DNA of 27,921 nucleotides from a virus (IMGVR_UViG_3300020420_000050:1-27921); one strand, 5' to 3'; positions 4,988-11,409 are shown, counted from the first letter of the stretch. Numbers and translations are program-made. The notes: generated from the letters alone by a model not told the origin.

Positions 4988-5173
4988 ATGACTAAAGAAA
5001 ACAAGTATGCTCTGATTGATGAACTTCCAAAAGAAACTCAATCAGATATAAGAAGAGCGATGATTGTTCAATCAAAACTTGGCAAAAAGAAATACAGAAA
5101 TGTATGGGTTGGTAGTGGTTGGATAAGTTTAGACTCAAATGACAGACTAACTTTTAGAGAGGCAAAATACTAA
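4988..5173 (+). CDS. Hypothetical protein, 61 aa
   Basis: Not recognised. A polar N terminus (MTKENKYALIDELPKETQ) is followed by a basic helix (RRAMIVQSKLGKKKYRNVW) and a Gly/Trp/Ser strand region. The frame extends upstream through the promoter to 4928, but the ATG at 4988 follows ATGGAGA at the right spacing, so I use it. The stop overlaps the next ATG. Confidence 0.6.
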   Translation: MTKENKYALIDELPKETQSDIRRAMIVQSKLGKKKYRNVWVGSGWISLDSNDRLTFREAKY

Positions 5174-5406
5174 TGAAACTTACTAGAAGAGAAAAGTCTC
5201 ACTTAATAATAGCCTTAGGCGAACTAATAAACTTAAGGCTATTGGAGAGTGAAAGATTTATCAATGCTCCTAATAAAGAATTAGATGCATTCGATATTAG
5301 TGAAAAGAAAAGCTATAGAAAAGAATTAAGAGAATTGAGTACACTTCAAAAGAAGATATATGCTCTTGATTATCTAGATTTTAAAAATAGTAGGAGGAGT
5401 AAATGA
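5173..5406 (+). CDS. Hypothetical helical protein, 77 aa
   Basis: Not recognised. It is highly charged and almost entirely helical (MKLTRREKSHLIIALGELIN at the start, then KELRELSTLQKKIYALDYL near the end), consistent with a helical hairpin or short coiled coil. It starts in a TAATG overlap and its end overlaps the next gene by four bases, so translation is probably coupled. Confidence 0.65.
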   Translation: MKLTRREKSHLIIALGELINLRLLESERFINAPNKELDAFDISEKKSYRKELRELSTLQKKIYALDYLDFKNSRRSK

Positions 5407-5654
5407 GTAGACTAAAAGATTTATTAATTGATGTGGAGAGCCATTTAGGTTCTCTGCTCAATGAAGATGGATTGACGAATGATCAAGCATTGAATGTTAT
5501 TGAACAAACACCTTTCGTGGTCGGTGGTCAAACATTCAAAGGCAATTTTGTTCGACAATGTGCAGAGCAAATTCTTAACGAATGGTCAGTTGAGGATTTA
5601 TATTACAAACCTTTTCTAGAAATATTTAACGGAGGAAAAAATGAAAATAAATAA
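5403..5654 (+). CDS. Hypothetical protein, 83 aa
   Basis: Not recognised. An acidic helical N terminus (LKDLLIDVESHLGSLLNEDG) is followed by a Gly/Val turn (FVVGGQTFKGNF) and another helix (CAEQILNEWSVEDLYYKPFL). AGGAGGAG precedes the ATG, which overlaps the previous TGA. GGAGG near its end serves the next gene, so it belongs to the same tightly coupled string. Confidence 0.65.
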   Translation: MSRLKDLLIDVESHLGSLLNEDGLTNDQALNVIEQTPFVVGGQTFKGNFVRQCAEQILNEWSVEDLYYKPFLEIFNGGKNENK

Positions 5655-5814
5655 GTCACAGAAAAGAATACAGTTTGAAAACAAGATGTTAAACACTCTT
5701 GTAACTGACTTGTATTGGGAATACGACAGAATGAGTAGTAGTGGTCAGAAGACACTTGACAACTTGGCAAAATTAATTGGTGTTCCTACTGAGGAAGAAA
5801 TGGAGAAGTTATAA
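5641..5814 (+). CDS. Hypothetical protein, 57 aa
   Basis: This short frame starts at 5641 inside the end of the previous gene, with GGAGG six bases upstream. The product begins MKINKSQKRIQFENKMLNTL and is basic at the N terminus and acidic at the C terminus (EEEMEKL). It is helical, with no recognised family. The TAATG junction with the next frame supports expression. Confidence 0.6.
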   Translation: MKINKSQKRIQFENKMLNTLVTDLYWEYDRMSSSGQKTLDNLAKLIGVPTEEEMEKL

Positions 5815-5984
5815 TGAACGATGTACAATGGTTAAAGTTAGATGTAACTCTTCCACATTACATGGAGGATGTATTGGAAAGAACAATCGATCTAGGTAAT
5901 GAAGACGAGTTACAAAGGTTTCATCAGTTTAGAAACGATGTAGAAAAATTAATTGATCAATATTATGGAGGAAATAATGGGTAG
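5814..5984 (+). CDS. Hypothetical protein, 56 aa
   Basis: This short frame starts with a TAATG overlap. The product starts MNDVQWLKLDVTLPHYMEDV and is acidic and helical. Its last codons contain the GGAGG that serves the next gene, which it overlaps by eight bases. No family recognised. Confidence 0.6.
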   Translation: MNDVQWLKLDVTLPHYMEDVLERTIDLGNEDELQRFHQFRNDVEKLIDQYYGGNNG

Positions 5985-6369
5985 ATATTATCATGGAGAT
6001 ATTGAGGGCAAATTTTGGTTTGCAGTTCAATCAAGTCAAGATGCAGATTTTTTTGGAAGTGAGGGTACTTCATCCCATCTTCACTATTACTTTGATGAAG
6101 ATCATAAGAAAGATGTCCATAAAGGTATTCTTGAGTGTAAAAGGAAACTGCATAAGTATAAAAGACTTTTAGATGAGTTCTTTGAAAATCGAGAGGGATA
6201 TAATAATAAAATGCTTCAAGACTTTTTAGATGAGAAGATGCATCCTCATAAACATACCGAGGATGGTATTAAATATTATCTAGAGTGGTATGCAAGAATG
6301 CATCTTGGCAAAAAGATTTATCTCTGCATACTTGAACACGGAACATGTCAGTTTGAGGCAGAACTGTGA
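5977..6369 (+). CDS. Hypothetical protein, 130 aa, His/Asp-rich
   Basis: The protein starts MGRYYHGDIEGKFWFAVQSS, which I associate with unnamed proteins of marine phages, and has no assigned function. It is rich in His, Tyr, Asp and Glu (SSHLHYYFDEDHKKDVH, HPHKHTEDGIKYYLEWY), which could bind metal, with an intervening charged helix (ECKRKLHKYKRLLDEFFENR). I start at 5977 because GGAGG at 5967-5971 is spaced five bases before it. The end overlaps the methyltransferase gene by four bases. Confidence 0.65.
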   Translation: MGRYYHGDIEGKFWFAVQSSQDADFFGSEGTSSHLHYYFDEDHKKDVHKGILECKRKLHKYKRLLDEFFENREGYNNKMLQDFLDEKMHPHKHTEDGIKYYLEWYARMHLGKKIYLCILEHGTCQFEAEL

Positions 6370-7469
6370 TCAATCATCTTGATTTATGTAGTGGCATTGG
6401 TGGGTTTGCTCTTGGATTTAAATGGGCAAACCTATCCAAACCAATAGCATTTTGTGACTTTGATATACCATGTCAGAAAGTGTTAGCAAAAAATTTTCCA
6501 AACGTACCAATATTTAATGATGTAAAGGAGTTAGCAAGTGACCCAACAAAATTTATTCAACAACCAATCGGAATCCTTAGTGGAGGATACCCATGCCAAC
6601 CATTCAGTACAAGTGGCAAAAGGCTCGGATCAGAAGACCCTCGACACATCTTTCCGTACATCCATGAAATTGTTAAACAAATTAGACCCTCTTACTGTGT
6701 TTTCGAAAACGTATATGGGCATGTCTCCATGGGACTTGACGAGGTACTCTTTGCAATGGAAAACCTTAACTACCAAACGAGGACATTTGTTGTTTCGGCT
6801 AGTAGTATCGGAGCGAGACACAAACGAGACAGAGTGTGGATCGTCTGTAAAAACTTGGGCGACTCCTACTACCATGGATTATCTACCACCAAGATCGGCA
6901 GAGGCAACGAAGAGATTGCAAGAGGGAGCAAGGAAAGGTCGGAAGAGACCAAGCAATCTGAGGGAGCAAGTGGATCCGAAAACAATGGAGATGTATCCAA
7001 CTCCGACAACCAAAGGCTTCGGTCATGCATCGGAGGGACAGACAATGATCTTCAGAAAGAAAGTGGAGAGAGGAGAACTGACAGAGAAAGAGGCTCAATC
7101 TATGATGAATGGGGTAACTTTAAGACCACCGAGGATGGAAGAGTGGAAGTTTCCGACTCCGAATTCTGGTCAAGTGAAACATTCGTACAATGGCAACAAT
7201 CAGTATTACGAAAAGCGATTGAAAGATGGGAGACAGATCGACCTCACAATGAAGATGTATCAAACGGAGGGAGATGCGAGACTCAACTGCGATTGGACAG
7301 AGTGGCTAATGGGGTATCCTATTGGATGGACGAGCCTAGAGGAGTCCCAAGAATCACAACCGAACAACAAAACAGACCTCAAAGACTAAAGATGTTAGGG
7401 AATGCAATCGTTCCTCAACATGCCTACCACATCGGATTAGCAATAAAGGAGGATATTAAAAATGGGTAG
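6366..7469 (+). CDS. DNA (cytosine-5) methyltransferase, 367 aa
   Basis: All catalytic blocks of the C5-methyltransferase family are present: motif I LDLCSGIGGFALGF (residues 5-18, SAM binding), motif IV GGYPCQPFS with the nucleophile Cys77, motif VI FENV (113-116), motif VIII RHKRDRVWIV (151-160), and motifs IX-X RLKMLGNAIVPQHA (340-353). It would transfer a methyl group from SAM to C5 of cytosine in phage DNA, probably for protection against restriction. The target-recognition region (about 161-336) is unusually hydrophilic, Gly/Ser/Asn/Arg/Glu-rich, and is encoded by purine-rich DNA unlike its neighbours. That stretch is also open in a second frame (6538-7389). The gene overlaps both neighbours by 4-8 bases. 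Recognition sequence cannot be predicted. Confidence 0.9.
   Translation: MINHLDLCSGIGGFALGFKWANLSKPIAFCDFDIPCQKVLAKNFPNVPIFNDVKELASDPTKFIQQPIGILSGGYPCQPFSTSGKRLGSEDPRHIFPYIHEIVKQIRPSYCVFENVYGHVSMGLDEVLFAMENLNYQTRTFVVSASSIGARHKRDRVWIVCKNLGDSYYHGLSTTKIGRGNEEIARGSKERSEETKQSEGASGSENNGDVSNSDNQRLRSCIGGTDNDLQKESGERRTDRERGSIYDEWGNFKTTEDGRVEVSDSEFWSSETFVQWQQSVLRKAIERWETDRPHNEDVSNGGRCETQLRLDRVANGVSYWMDEPRGVPRITTEQQNRPQRLKMLGNAIVPQHAYHIGLAIKEDIKNG
6538..7389 (+). CDS. Nested alternate-frame protein inside the methyltransferase gene, 283 aa
   Basis: This frame lies wholly within the methyltransferase gene, in another frame of the same strand, and stays open for 283 codons in AT-rich DNA. It begins with GTG at 6538, preceded by AAAGGAG (6524-6530) at an ideal seven-base spacing. 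The product has segments I recognise from database phage proteins annotated as hypothetical or methylase-associated: YSLQWKTLTTKRGHLLFRL, TWATPTTMDYLPPRSAEA, PKTMEMYPTPTTKG and, near the C terminus, EWLMGYPIGWTSLEES. These sit opposite methyltransferase motif VIII, the target-recognition region and the stretch before motif IX. No catalytic motif is evident, so function is unknown. It could be a real overprinted gene or an echo of constrained methyltransferase codons; the independent start signal favours translation. Confidence 0.5.
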   Translation: MTQQNLFNNQSESLVEDTHANHSVQVAKGSDQKTLDTSFRTSMKLLNKLDPLTVFSKTYMGMSPWDLTRYSLQWKTLTTKRGHLLFRLVVSERDTNETECGSSVKTWATPTTMDYLPPRSAEATKRLQEGARKGRKRPSNLREQVDPKTMEMYPTPTTKGFGHASEGQTMIFRKKVERGELTEKEAQSMMNGVTLRPPRMEEWKFPTPNSGQVKHSYNGNNQYYEKRLKDGRQIDLTMKMYQTEGDARLNCDWTEWLMGYPIGWTSLEESQESQPNNKTDLKD

Positions 7470-7731
7470 AGATAGACTTTATACTTTTAGGAAGATAGAT
7501 CGTTTACGAGCATTGTATGAGAGGCATTGTTTTTTGTTAAAGATTCCTAAATACACTCTTGATCGAGCAGAATACAATGGTGTTCTGCTTGGTATCGATC
7601 TGGTCTTGGAGGTGGATAAAAGCATAAAAGACTTTGAAGATGATATCAGAAGATTAGAGGGACTTACTAGGGCAGACAAAGTAAACATACCAAAAGGTCC
7701 CAAAGAGAGAACAAGAAGACAAAAGGAATAA
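7462..7731 (+). CDS. Hypothetical basic helical protein, 89 aa
   Basis: Not recognised. It is charged and helical, with an Arg-rich start (MGRDRLYTFRKIDRLRALYE), a hydrophobic Leu/Ile middle (YNGVLLGIDLVLEVDKSIKD) and a Lys/Arg-rich tail (KGPKERTRRQKE). AAAGGAGG at 7446-7453 gives one of the better ribosome binding sites, inside the end of the methyltransferase gene, which it overlaps by eight bases. It could be a DNA-binding partner of the methyltransferase, but only position suggests that. Confidence 0.6.
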   Translation: MGRDRLYTFRKIDRLRALYERHCFLLKIPKYTLDRAEYNGVLLGIDLVLEVDKSIKDFEDDIRRLEGLTRADKVNIPKGPKERTRRQKE

Positions 7732-7764
7732 TCCGTGCTAACATTTAATGTGAAAGGAAGAACA

Positions 7765-7956
7765 ATGGACAATGGTCAAGAAACAACATACCTAGAACCA
7801 CCACCTATGATCCAGGAAAATCAAATGGAGTGGGACATGGCAGTTGAAAAAGTCGCAAGAGTTATTAATGACACTTGCAATGACTATGATAAAAAAGGAC
7901 ATCCATATTATTCTAAATACTTAAGAGAAGCATTTCAGAGAATAATTAAGGGGTAG
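7765..7956 (+). CDS. Hypothetical protein, 63 aa
   Basis: Not recognised. It begins MDNGQETTYLEPPPMIQENQ, then an amphipathic helix (WDMAVEKVARVINDTCNDY) and a Tyr/Lys-rich end. The frame is open from a GTG at 7735, but the ATG at 7765 has GAAAGGAAG at the right distance. The first 15 bases of this gene are shared with the start of the primase gene at 12893 (both MDNGQ). Confidence 0.6.
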   Translation: MDNGQETTYLEPPPMIQENQMEWDMAVEKVARVINDTCNDYDKKGHPYYSKYLREAFQRIIKG

Positions 7957-7958
7957 TT

Positions 7959-8165
7959 ATGTTCAAAGCAATTATAGTTGTTTGCTCCATTTATGCGACA
8001 CCAAATTGCATAGAGATACATGATGTGGTAAGACCCAATGGATACCAAACTAAGACAAGATGTGAGGCTAGGTTGTCTCAGATGTTAGAGATGCTTATGC
8101 CAACTTTAATTTTTCCTCATAGCTTGACGATGAGTTGTTCAAAAGATAAAAGAGTACAAACATAA
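7959..8165 (+). CDS. Small secreted-type Cys protein, 68 aa
   Basis: A hydrophobic start (MFKAIIVVCSIYA) resembles a short signal or anchor. It is followed by a soluble part with cysteines at positions 9, 17, 35 and 60 (TKTRCEARL, TMSCSKDKRV). The layout matches two other proteins in this window, at 14419 (plus) and 18606 (minus): hydrophobic N terminus, Cys before a helix, Cys close to a basic C terminus. A periplasmic or membrane-facing role with a disulfide is plausible. AAGGGG precedes the ATG. No named family. Confidence 0.6.
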   Translation: MFKAIIVVCSIYATPNCIEIHDVVRPNGYQTKTRCEARLSQMLEMLMPTLIFPHSLTMSCSKDKRVQT

Positions 8166-8186
8166 ACTTTAACAATAGAGGGAGTA

Positions 8187-8372
8187 ATGAACAAAGAAGA
8201 ATGGCAAGAAAAATATGGTAGTGAGTGGCAAAATGAAAAAGTAAAAGAGCATTGCTCTGCAAGATGTCCTCGATGCCAAGGAGTTTTAAAAACAGTAGAA
8301 ATACACGGACATACTCAATGTGTAATCTGCAAGGCAGTTGTCGATGAATGTTGTCAAGGTCAACAAAGATGA
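8187..8372 (+). CDS. Zinc-ribbon protein, 61 aa
   Basis: The sequence has CPRC at about residues 27-30 and CVIC at about 45-48, a two-knuckle zinc ribbon about 15 residues apart, with extra cysteines on either side (KEHCSARC, DECCQGQQR). The fold probably binds one zinc ion and serves as a nucleic-acid or protein adaptor. AGAGGGAG precedes the ATG. The stop shares ATGA with the next gene. This is the second zinc ribbon of the operon after the one at 3928. Confidence 0.65.
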   Translation: MNKEEWQEKYGSEWQNEKVKEHCSARCPRCQGVLKTVEIHGHTQCVICKAVVDECCQGQQR

Positions 8373-8602
8373 GTGATAACATTATAAATTTTGAAAAGAT
8401 TCTCAAGACGAAAGATCCCGTAAAGAAAGTCTGTGACGTAGCATCAAAAGAATTTAAAGAGGTTATGCTTATCGGAGAAGATAAAAATGGAGAGTTGAGA
8501 ATGATTACAACATTAGATCACTATGCCGATATGTTGTATATGATGGAGATAATTAAAATGGGTATAATAACAAAGGGAGCAGAAGGAAATGAAGAAGAGT
8601 AA
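8369..8602 (+). CDS. Hypothetical protein, 77 aa
   Basis: The protein begins MSDNIINFEKILKTKDPVKK and continues with LIGEDKNGELRMITT, then a methionine-rich helix (YADMLYMMEIIKMG). I associate this with small proteins common in phages (a strand pair around E-x-NGEL) but cannot name a function. I start at 8369, overlapping the previous TGA (ATGA), because the in-frame ATG at 8348 is within the previous gene and has no better binding site. The end overlaps the next gene by 14 bases. Confidence 0.6.
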   Translation: MSDNIINFEKILKTKDPVKKVCDVASKEFKEVMLIGEDKNGELRMITTLDHYADMLYMMEIIKMGIITKGAEGNEEE

Positions 8603-8831
8603 TTCTGAAATTTATTTGGAGGCGAGTTTAAATTCAGTGACATCTTACATTAGGGGGGAACTTAACTTGGAAGAGGCAGTAGAAAGACTTGAACAACTCG
8701 GACATAACAAAAAAAGTGCGATTAAAGTTCTCAAAGACACTCATAGAAATAACGTCTTCAGTTTTCAAACAAAATCCAGACTTGGCGATAGTACAAGCGA
8801 GGAGGATGTGGGAGATGAGCAAACCGATTGA
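8589..8831 (+). CDS. Hypothetical protein, 80 aa
   Basis: Not recognised. A helical N-terminal half (SNSEIYLEASLNSVTSYIRG, then LEEAVERLEQLGHNKKSA) resembles a small helix-turn-helix-like bundle. The tail is Ser/Asp/Glu-rich (GDSTSEEDVGDEQTD). GAAGGAA lies close to the ATG at 8589, within the previous gene. The last 17 bases overlap the following gene. Confidence 0.6.
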   Translation: MKKSNSEIYLEASLNSVTSYIRGELNLEEAVERLEQLGHNKKSAIKVLKDTHRNNVFSFQTKSRLGDSTSEEDVGDEQTD

Positions 8832-9102
8832 AACGATCAGTTTTATGTGTGGGATAGAAATACCTACCTTAAAAATGTTAGCAGTTGGTTTGGAGTGGAA
8901 AAGAGTTAAGAGAGAATGGTGGGAAGTACAATGGTTTGGACCTTATCTAACGGCAGAAGAAATGAATCAATGTCAAGAGGATTGGAGTAGTCAAAACTTA
9001 AAAAGAGCACCAGATGAAAATGAGGGGAGATTTAGAAATAAATATACAATTAAAAATTCGGCTGCGTCAACTTTATCTTGGATAGATGACACTTATACAT
9101 GA
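8815..9102 (+). CDS. Hypothetical Trp-rich protein, 95 aa
   Basis: Not recognised. The product is Trp-rich (WKRVKREWWEVQWFGPYLTA) and ends in a basic and polar stretch. The frame is open from a TTG at 8689, but that start would lie deep inside the preceding gene. GGAGG at 8801-8805 is nine bases before the ATG at 8815, which I therefore use, giving a 17-base overlap. The stop shares ATGA with the HNH-like gene, so the two are probably translationally coupled. Confidence 0.55.
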   Translation: MSKPIETISFMCGIEIPTLKMLAVGLEWKRVKREWWEVQWFGPYLTAEEMNQCQEDWSSQNLKRAPDENEGRFRNKYTIKNSAASTLSWIDDTYT

Positions 9103-9440
9103 GCAAAAGTCAGAAAAGAAACGTAAGTCCAACAGAGCATAAAAGAATTAGAAGAGAACATTTTAATAATAAAAAAATTAGAATAGGTTGTCAGTTTGTT
9201 CTTATAAATTTGTTGGGTAAAAAAGTTCGATGTGGATACAACGAAGATCCAAGTCTATTAGATTGGCATCATCCTTCTCCAGGTCAAAAGTATAAACATG
9301 ATAATGGTAAAAGATTATCTGTTGCAGAAATGATATCGAGAGGATTGAGTAAAGATTTGATAGAGGCAGAAACAAATAAATGCATTGTTTTGTGTCGAAA
9401 ACATCATGCAGAAGTTGAGATGAAAAAAAATAAAACTTGA
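9099..9440 (+). CDS. HNH-endonuclease-like protein, 113 aa
   Basis: The core reads LLDWHHPSPGQKYKHDNGKR (about residues 53-72), then AETNKCIVLCRKHHAEVEMK (about 89-108). This is the beta-beta-alpha-metal pattern of HNH nucleases: the H-H pair with the catalytic His, a long connecting segment, and the C-x-x-x-C-x-x-x-H helix. An N-terminal Cys (GCQ) and RCGY supply the other zinc ligands. It may cut or nick DNA, or be a homing-type free-standing nuclease. The N terminus is very basic. It ends the rightward small-gene operon, and a new promoter overlaps its stop. The start shares ATGA with the preceding gene but has a weak ribosome binding site. Confidence 0.6.
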   Translation: MSKSQKRNVSPTEHKRIRREHFNNKKIRIGCQFVLINLLGKKVRCGYNEDPSLLDWHHPSPGQKYKHDNGKRLSVAEMISRGLSKDLIEAETNKCIVLCRKHHAEVEMKKNKT

Positions 9441-9464
9441 CAATTTTTTGCAACTATGCATAAT
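9437..9464 (+). promoter_or_regulatory. Promoter for the helicase/replication unit
   Basis: A perfect TTGACA (9437-9442), a 16-bp spacer and CATAAT (9459-9464) lie at the end of the HNH-like gene. The spacer holds TTGCA-N4-TGCAT (9448-9461), a near match to the recurring TTGCA inverted repeat. Confidence 0.6.
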
Positions 9465-9500
9465 GAAGAAATCATTTTAACAAAAAACGGAGGAAATAAA

Positions 9501-9665
9501 ATGACAAAATCTCAAAGTAAAAACTCTTTAAGACAATATCTTGAAGATCTAAAAGCAAAGAGAAATGAAAAACCTAAGACTATCCCGATCAAAAAAACTA
9601 AAGAAATGAAAAGGATAGAAAAAGGTCTTAGTGATCTTTTTAATAATACCATAGGAAAAATCTAG
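9501..9665 (+). CDS. Hypothetical basic protein, 54 aa
   Basis: Not recognised. It is very basic and helical: MTKSQSKNSLRQYLEDLKAK, then repeated Lys pairs, ending FNNTIGKI. The frame continues upstream through the promoter to 9456; CGGAGG at 9489-9494, six bases before the ATG at 9501, supports this start. The TAG overlaps the GTG start of the helicase (TAGTG), so it may be coupled to it. Confidence 0.6.
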   Translation: MTKSQSKNSLRQYLEDLKAKRNEKPKTIPIKKTKEMKRIEKGLSDLFNNTIGKI

Positions 9666-11122
9666 TGCATTTCAAATATAAAACAATGCCATATCAACAT
9701 CAAAAAGATGCATTGATGCATAGTTTCGACAAACGGAACTATGCATACTTTATGGAGATGGGATGTGGTAAGTCTAAAGTTCTGCTCGATAACATGGCAT
9801 GGCTAAGACTACAAAAGAAAATTGATACTGCAATCATCGTTGCACCAAAAGGAGTGTATAGAAATTGGGAACTGACAGAGATTCCAAAACATTTTTTAGA
9901 TGAAGTAGAGCATGAAGTATTTACCTGGAGAGCTAATCCAAACAAAACTCAAAGAGATGACTTAGTTAGAGCGACAAAAGATAGATCAAAGTTTAGAATA
10001 CTTCTAATTAATGTTGAAGGATTTGCCACACCAAAAGTAAAAAAATATACTGAAGCTTTTATCAAAGACTCAAACTTTTTATTAGCAGTAGATGAATCAA
10101 CAACGATAAAGAATCATCAAGCTAAAAGAACAAAGGCATTAGTTAATCTTGGGAAACAAGCAAGTTATAAAAGGATATTGACGGGTTCTCCCGTTACTAG
10201 GTCACCAATGGATTTGTTTTCTCAGTGTTTATTTATGAGCCAAGACTTGTTAGGGTTTGATTCTTATTGGTCTTTTCAAGGTCGGTATGCCGTCACTAGA
10301 AGACAGAAGATGGGCGCTCACTCTTTTAACCAGGTTATTGGTTATCGAAACTTGGATGAACTTGCACAAAGATTAAAAACATTCTCGTTTAGAGTTACAA
10401 AAGAAAATGTATTAAAAGATGTACCACCAAAAATTTATACAACTAGATATGTTAACCTATCGACAGAACAGTTAAGTCACTATCAATCAATGAAGAAACA
10501 TGCATTGACAGTGGTCGATGATGAGTTAGTAAGTGCAACTGAAGTCATGACACAATTAATTAAGCTGCAACAATTACTTTGTGGATTTATTGTGACGAAT
10601 GATGGGAAAACAATAGAAGTAAAGAACAACAGAATAAACTGCATGTTGGATGCTATCGAAGAGATGAGTGGCAAAGTTATTATTTGGGCAAGGTTTAGGC
10701 ACGACATTGTTGCTATAACAAATGCTCTTAGAAAAAAATATGGTCATGCATCTACTGTAAATTATTATGGAGATACATCTGAGAAAGATAGACAAGATGC
10801 AATTTTAGGAATTGAGAACGATCCAAGTATAAGATTTTTTGTAGCCAATCCTCAAACGGGAGGCAGAGGTTTAACCTTGGTCAAGGCGACAAATGTAATC
10901 TATTATTCTAATGATTTTGATTTAGAAAAACGGATTCAATCTGAAGATCGTAATCATAGATCGGGTCAAACGAATCAAGTTGTCTATGTTGATTTGATAG
11001 CAAAAGGCACGATTGACGAGTATATTGTGAAGGTTTTACACAATAAAATTGTCTTGGCGGGCAAGGCGCTAAACGAAGAAGCGAAGAAATGGTTACAAAT
11101 TTCTCCAAAAAAAGATGATTAA
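9665..11122 (+). CDS. SNF2-family superfamily 2 helicase, 485 aa
   Basis: The motifs of a compact SNF2/Rad54-type ATPase are in order: Q-like YQHQKDAL (10-17), Walker A MGCGKSK (32-38), motif Ia APKGVYRNW (60-68), motif II VDESTTIKN (142-150, DEST in place of DEAH), motif III LTGSPVTR (172-179), motif V GGRGLTLVKATNVIYY, and motif VI QSEDRNHRSGQ with the arginine finger. It uses ATP to move on double-stranded DNA and is probably a replication or recombination remodeler. It has only the two RecA-like lobes. GTG at 9665 overlaps the previous TAG and has AGGA upstream. An ATG at 9686 is possible, but the earlier start keeps the coupling. Confidence 0.9.
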   Translation: MHFKYKTMPYQHQKDALMHSFDKRNYAYFMEMGCGKSKVLLDNMAWLRLQKKIDTAIIVAPKGVYRNWELTEIPKHFLDEVEHEVFTWRANPNKTQRDDLVRATKDRSKFRILLINVEGFATPKVKKYTEAFIKDSNFLLAVDESTTIKNHQAKRTKALVNLGKQASYKRILTGSPVTRSPMDLFSQCLFMSQDLLGFDSYWSFQGRYAVTRRQKMGAHSFNQVIGYRNLDELAQRLKTFSFRVTKENVLKDVPPKIYTTRYVNLSTEQLSHYQSMKKHALTVVDDELVSATEVMTQLIKLQQLLCGFIVTNDGKTIEVKNNRINCMLDAIEEMSGKVIIWARFRHDIVAITNALRKKYGHASTVNYYGDTSEKDRQDAILGIENDPSIRFFVANPQTGGRGLTLVKATNVIYYSNDFDLEKRIQSEDRNHRSGQTNQVVYVDLIAKGTIDEYIVKVLHNKIVLAGKALNEEAKKWLQISPKKDD

Positions 11123-11152
11123 TTGCTGAAAATTATAACAAAATACTATATA
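11123..11152 (+). promoter_or_regulatory. Weak candidate promoter for the ribbon-helix-helix gene
   Basis: TTGCTG (11123-11128), an 18-bp spacer and TATATA (11147-11152) follow the helicase stop. The match is moderate, and read-through from upstream is also possible. Confidence 0.35.
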
Positions 11153-11187
11153 TGATAAGTGAGAGCAACAAACCACAAGGAGTAACA

Positions 11188-11328
11188 ATGAGAAAATATA
11201 GAACAGTGGCTATCCCAATAGATGTTTTTGAAGAACTCAAACAGATAGCAAACCAAGAGGGAAGATCTTACGCAAGACAGATCTCTTGGATGATTAAAAA
11301 TTATTTTTCAAAAAACATTGACAAGTAA
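11188..11328 (+). CDS. Ribbon-helix-helix (CopG/Arc-type) DNA-binding protein, 46 aa
   Basis: The tiny product begins MRKYRTVAIPIDVFEELKQI, then a Gly/Arg-containing turn and a second helix (YARQISWMIKNYF). A short basic N-terminal strand followed by two helices separated by a GRS-type turn is the ribbon-helix-helix fold, which works as a dimer and reads DNA with the N-terminal strand. AAGGAG precedes the ATG. It is the only recognisable DNA-binding regulator in the window and sits directly before the main replication promoter, which overlaps its 3' end, so autoregulation or control of that promoter is plausible. The link to the repeated palindromes is speculation. Confidence 0.65.
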   Translation: MRKYRTVAIPIDVFEELKQIANQEGRSYARQISWMIKNYFSKNIDK

Positions 11329-11345
11329 TTACTATTTATTATATG
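11318..11345 (+). promoter_or_regulatory. Main promoter for the replication genes
   Basis: A perfect TTGACA (11318-11323), a 16-bp spacer and TATATG (11340-11345) overlap the last codons of the ribbon-helix-helix gene. Transcription would begin near 11352, just ahead of the leader hairpin. Confidence 0.6.
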
Positions 11346-11357
11346 TTTACATATCGC

Positions 11358-11409
11358 ATAAAATCTCACTCGGTAGAATTTCTCCTTATTATTCTACCGA
11401 GGATTTTAT
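11358..11409 (+). promoter_or_regulatory. Long 5'-leader hairpin ahead of the replication operon
   Basis: An eleven-bp stem CTCGGTAGAAT / ATTCTACCGAG (11369-11379 with 11391-11401) is extended by ATAAAATC / GATTTTAT (11358-11365 with 11402-11409) across a three-base bulge. It falls at the very 5' end of the transcript predicted from the promoter at 11318. It lacks a proper T-run, so mRNA stabilisation or processing is more likely than full termination. Confidence 0.6.

Noticed and set aside
6630-7098. Two minus-strand frames opposite the methyltransferase (6630-6875 and 6883-7098)
   Set aside because: They are short, Ser/Cys/Leu-rich shadows of the purine-rich plus strand, without start signals or recognisable motifs.
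9739-9945. Minus-strand frame opposite the SNF2-type helicase, and similar ones at 10483-11108
   Set aside because: All overlap strongly conserved helicase motifs and have no promoter or ribosome binding site.
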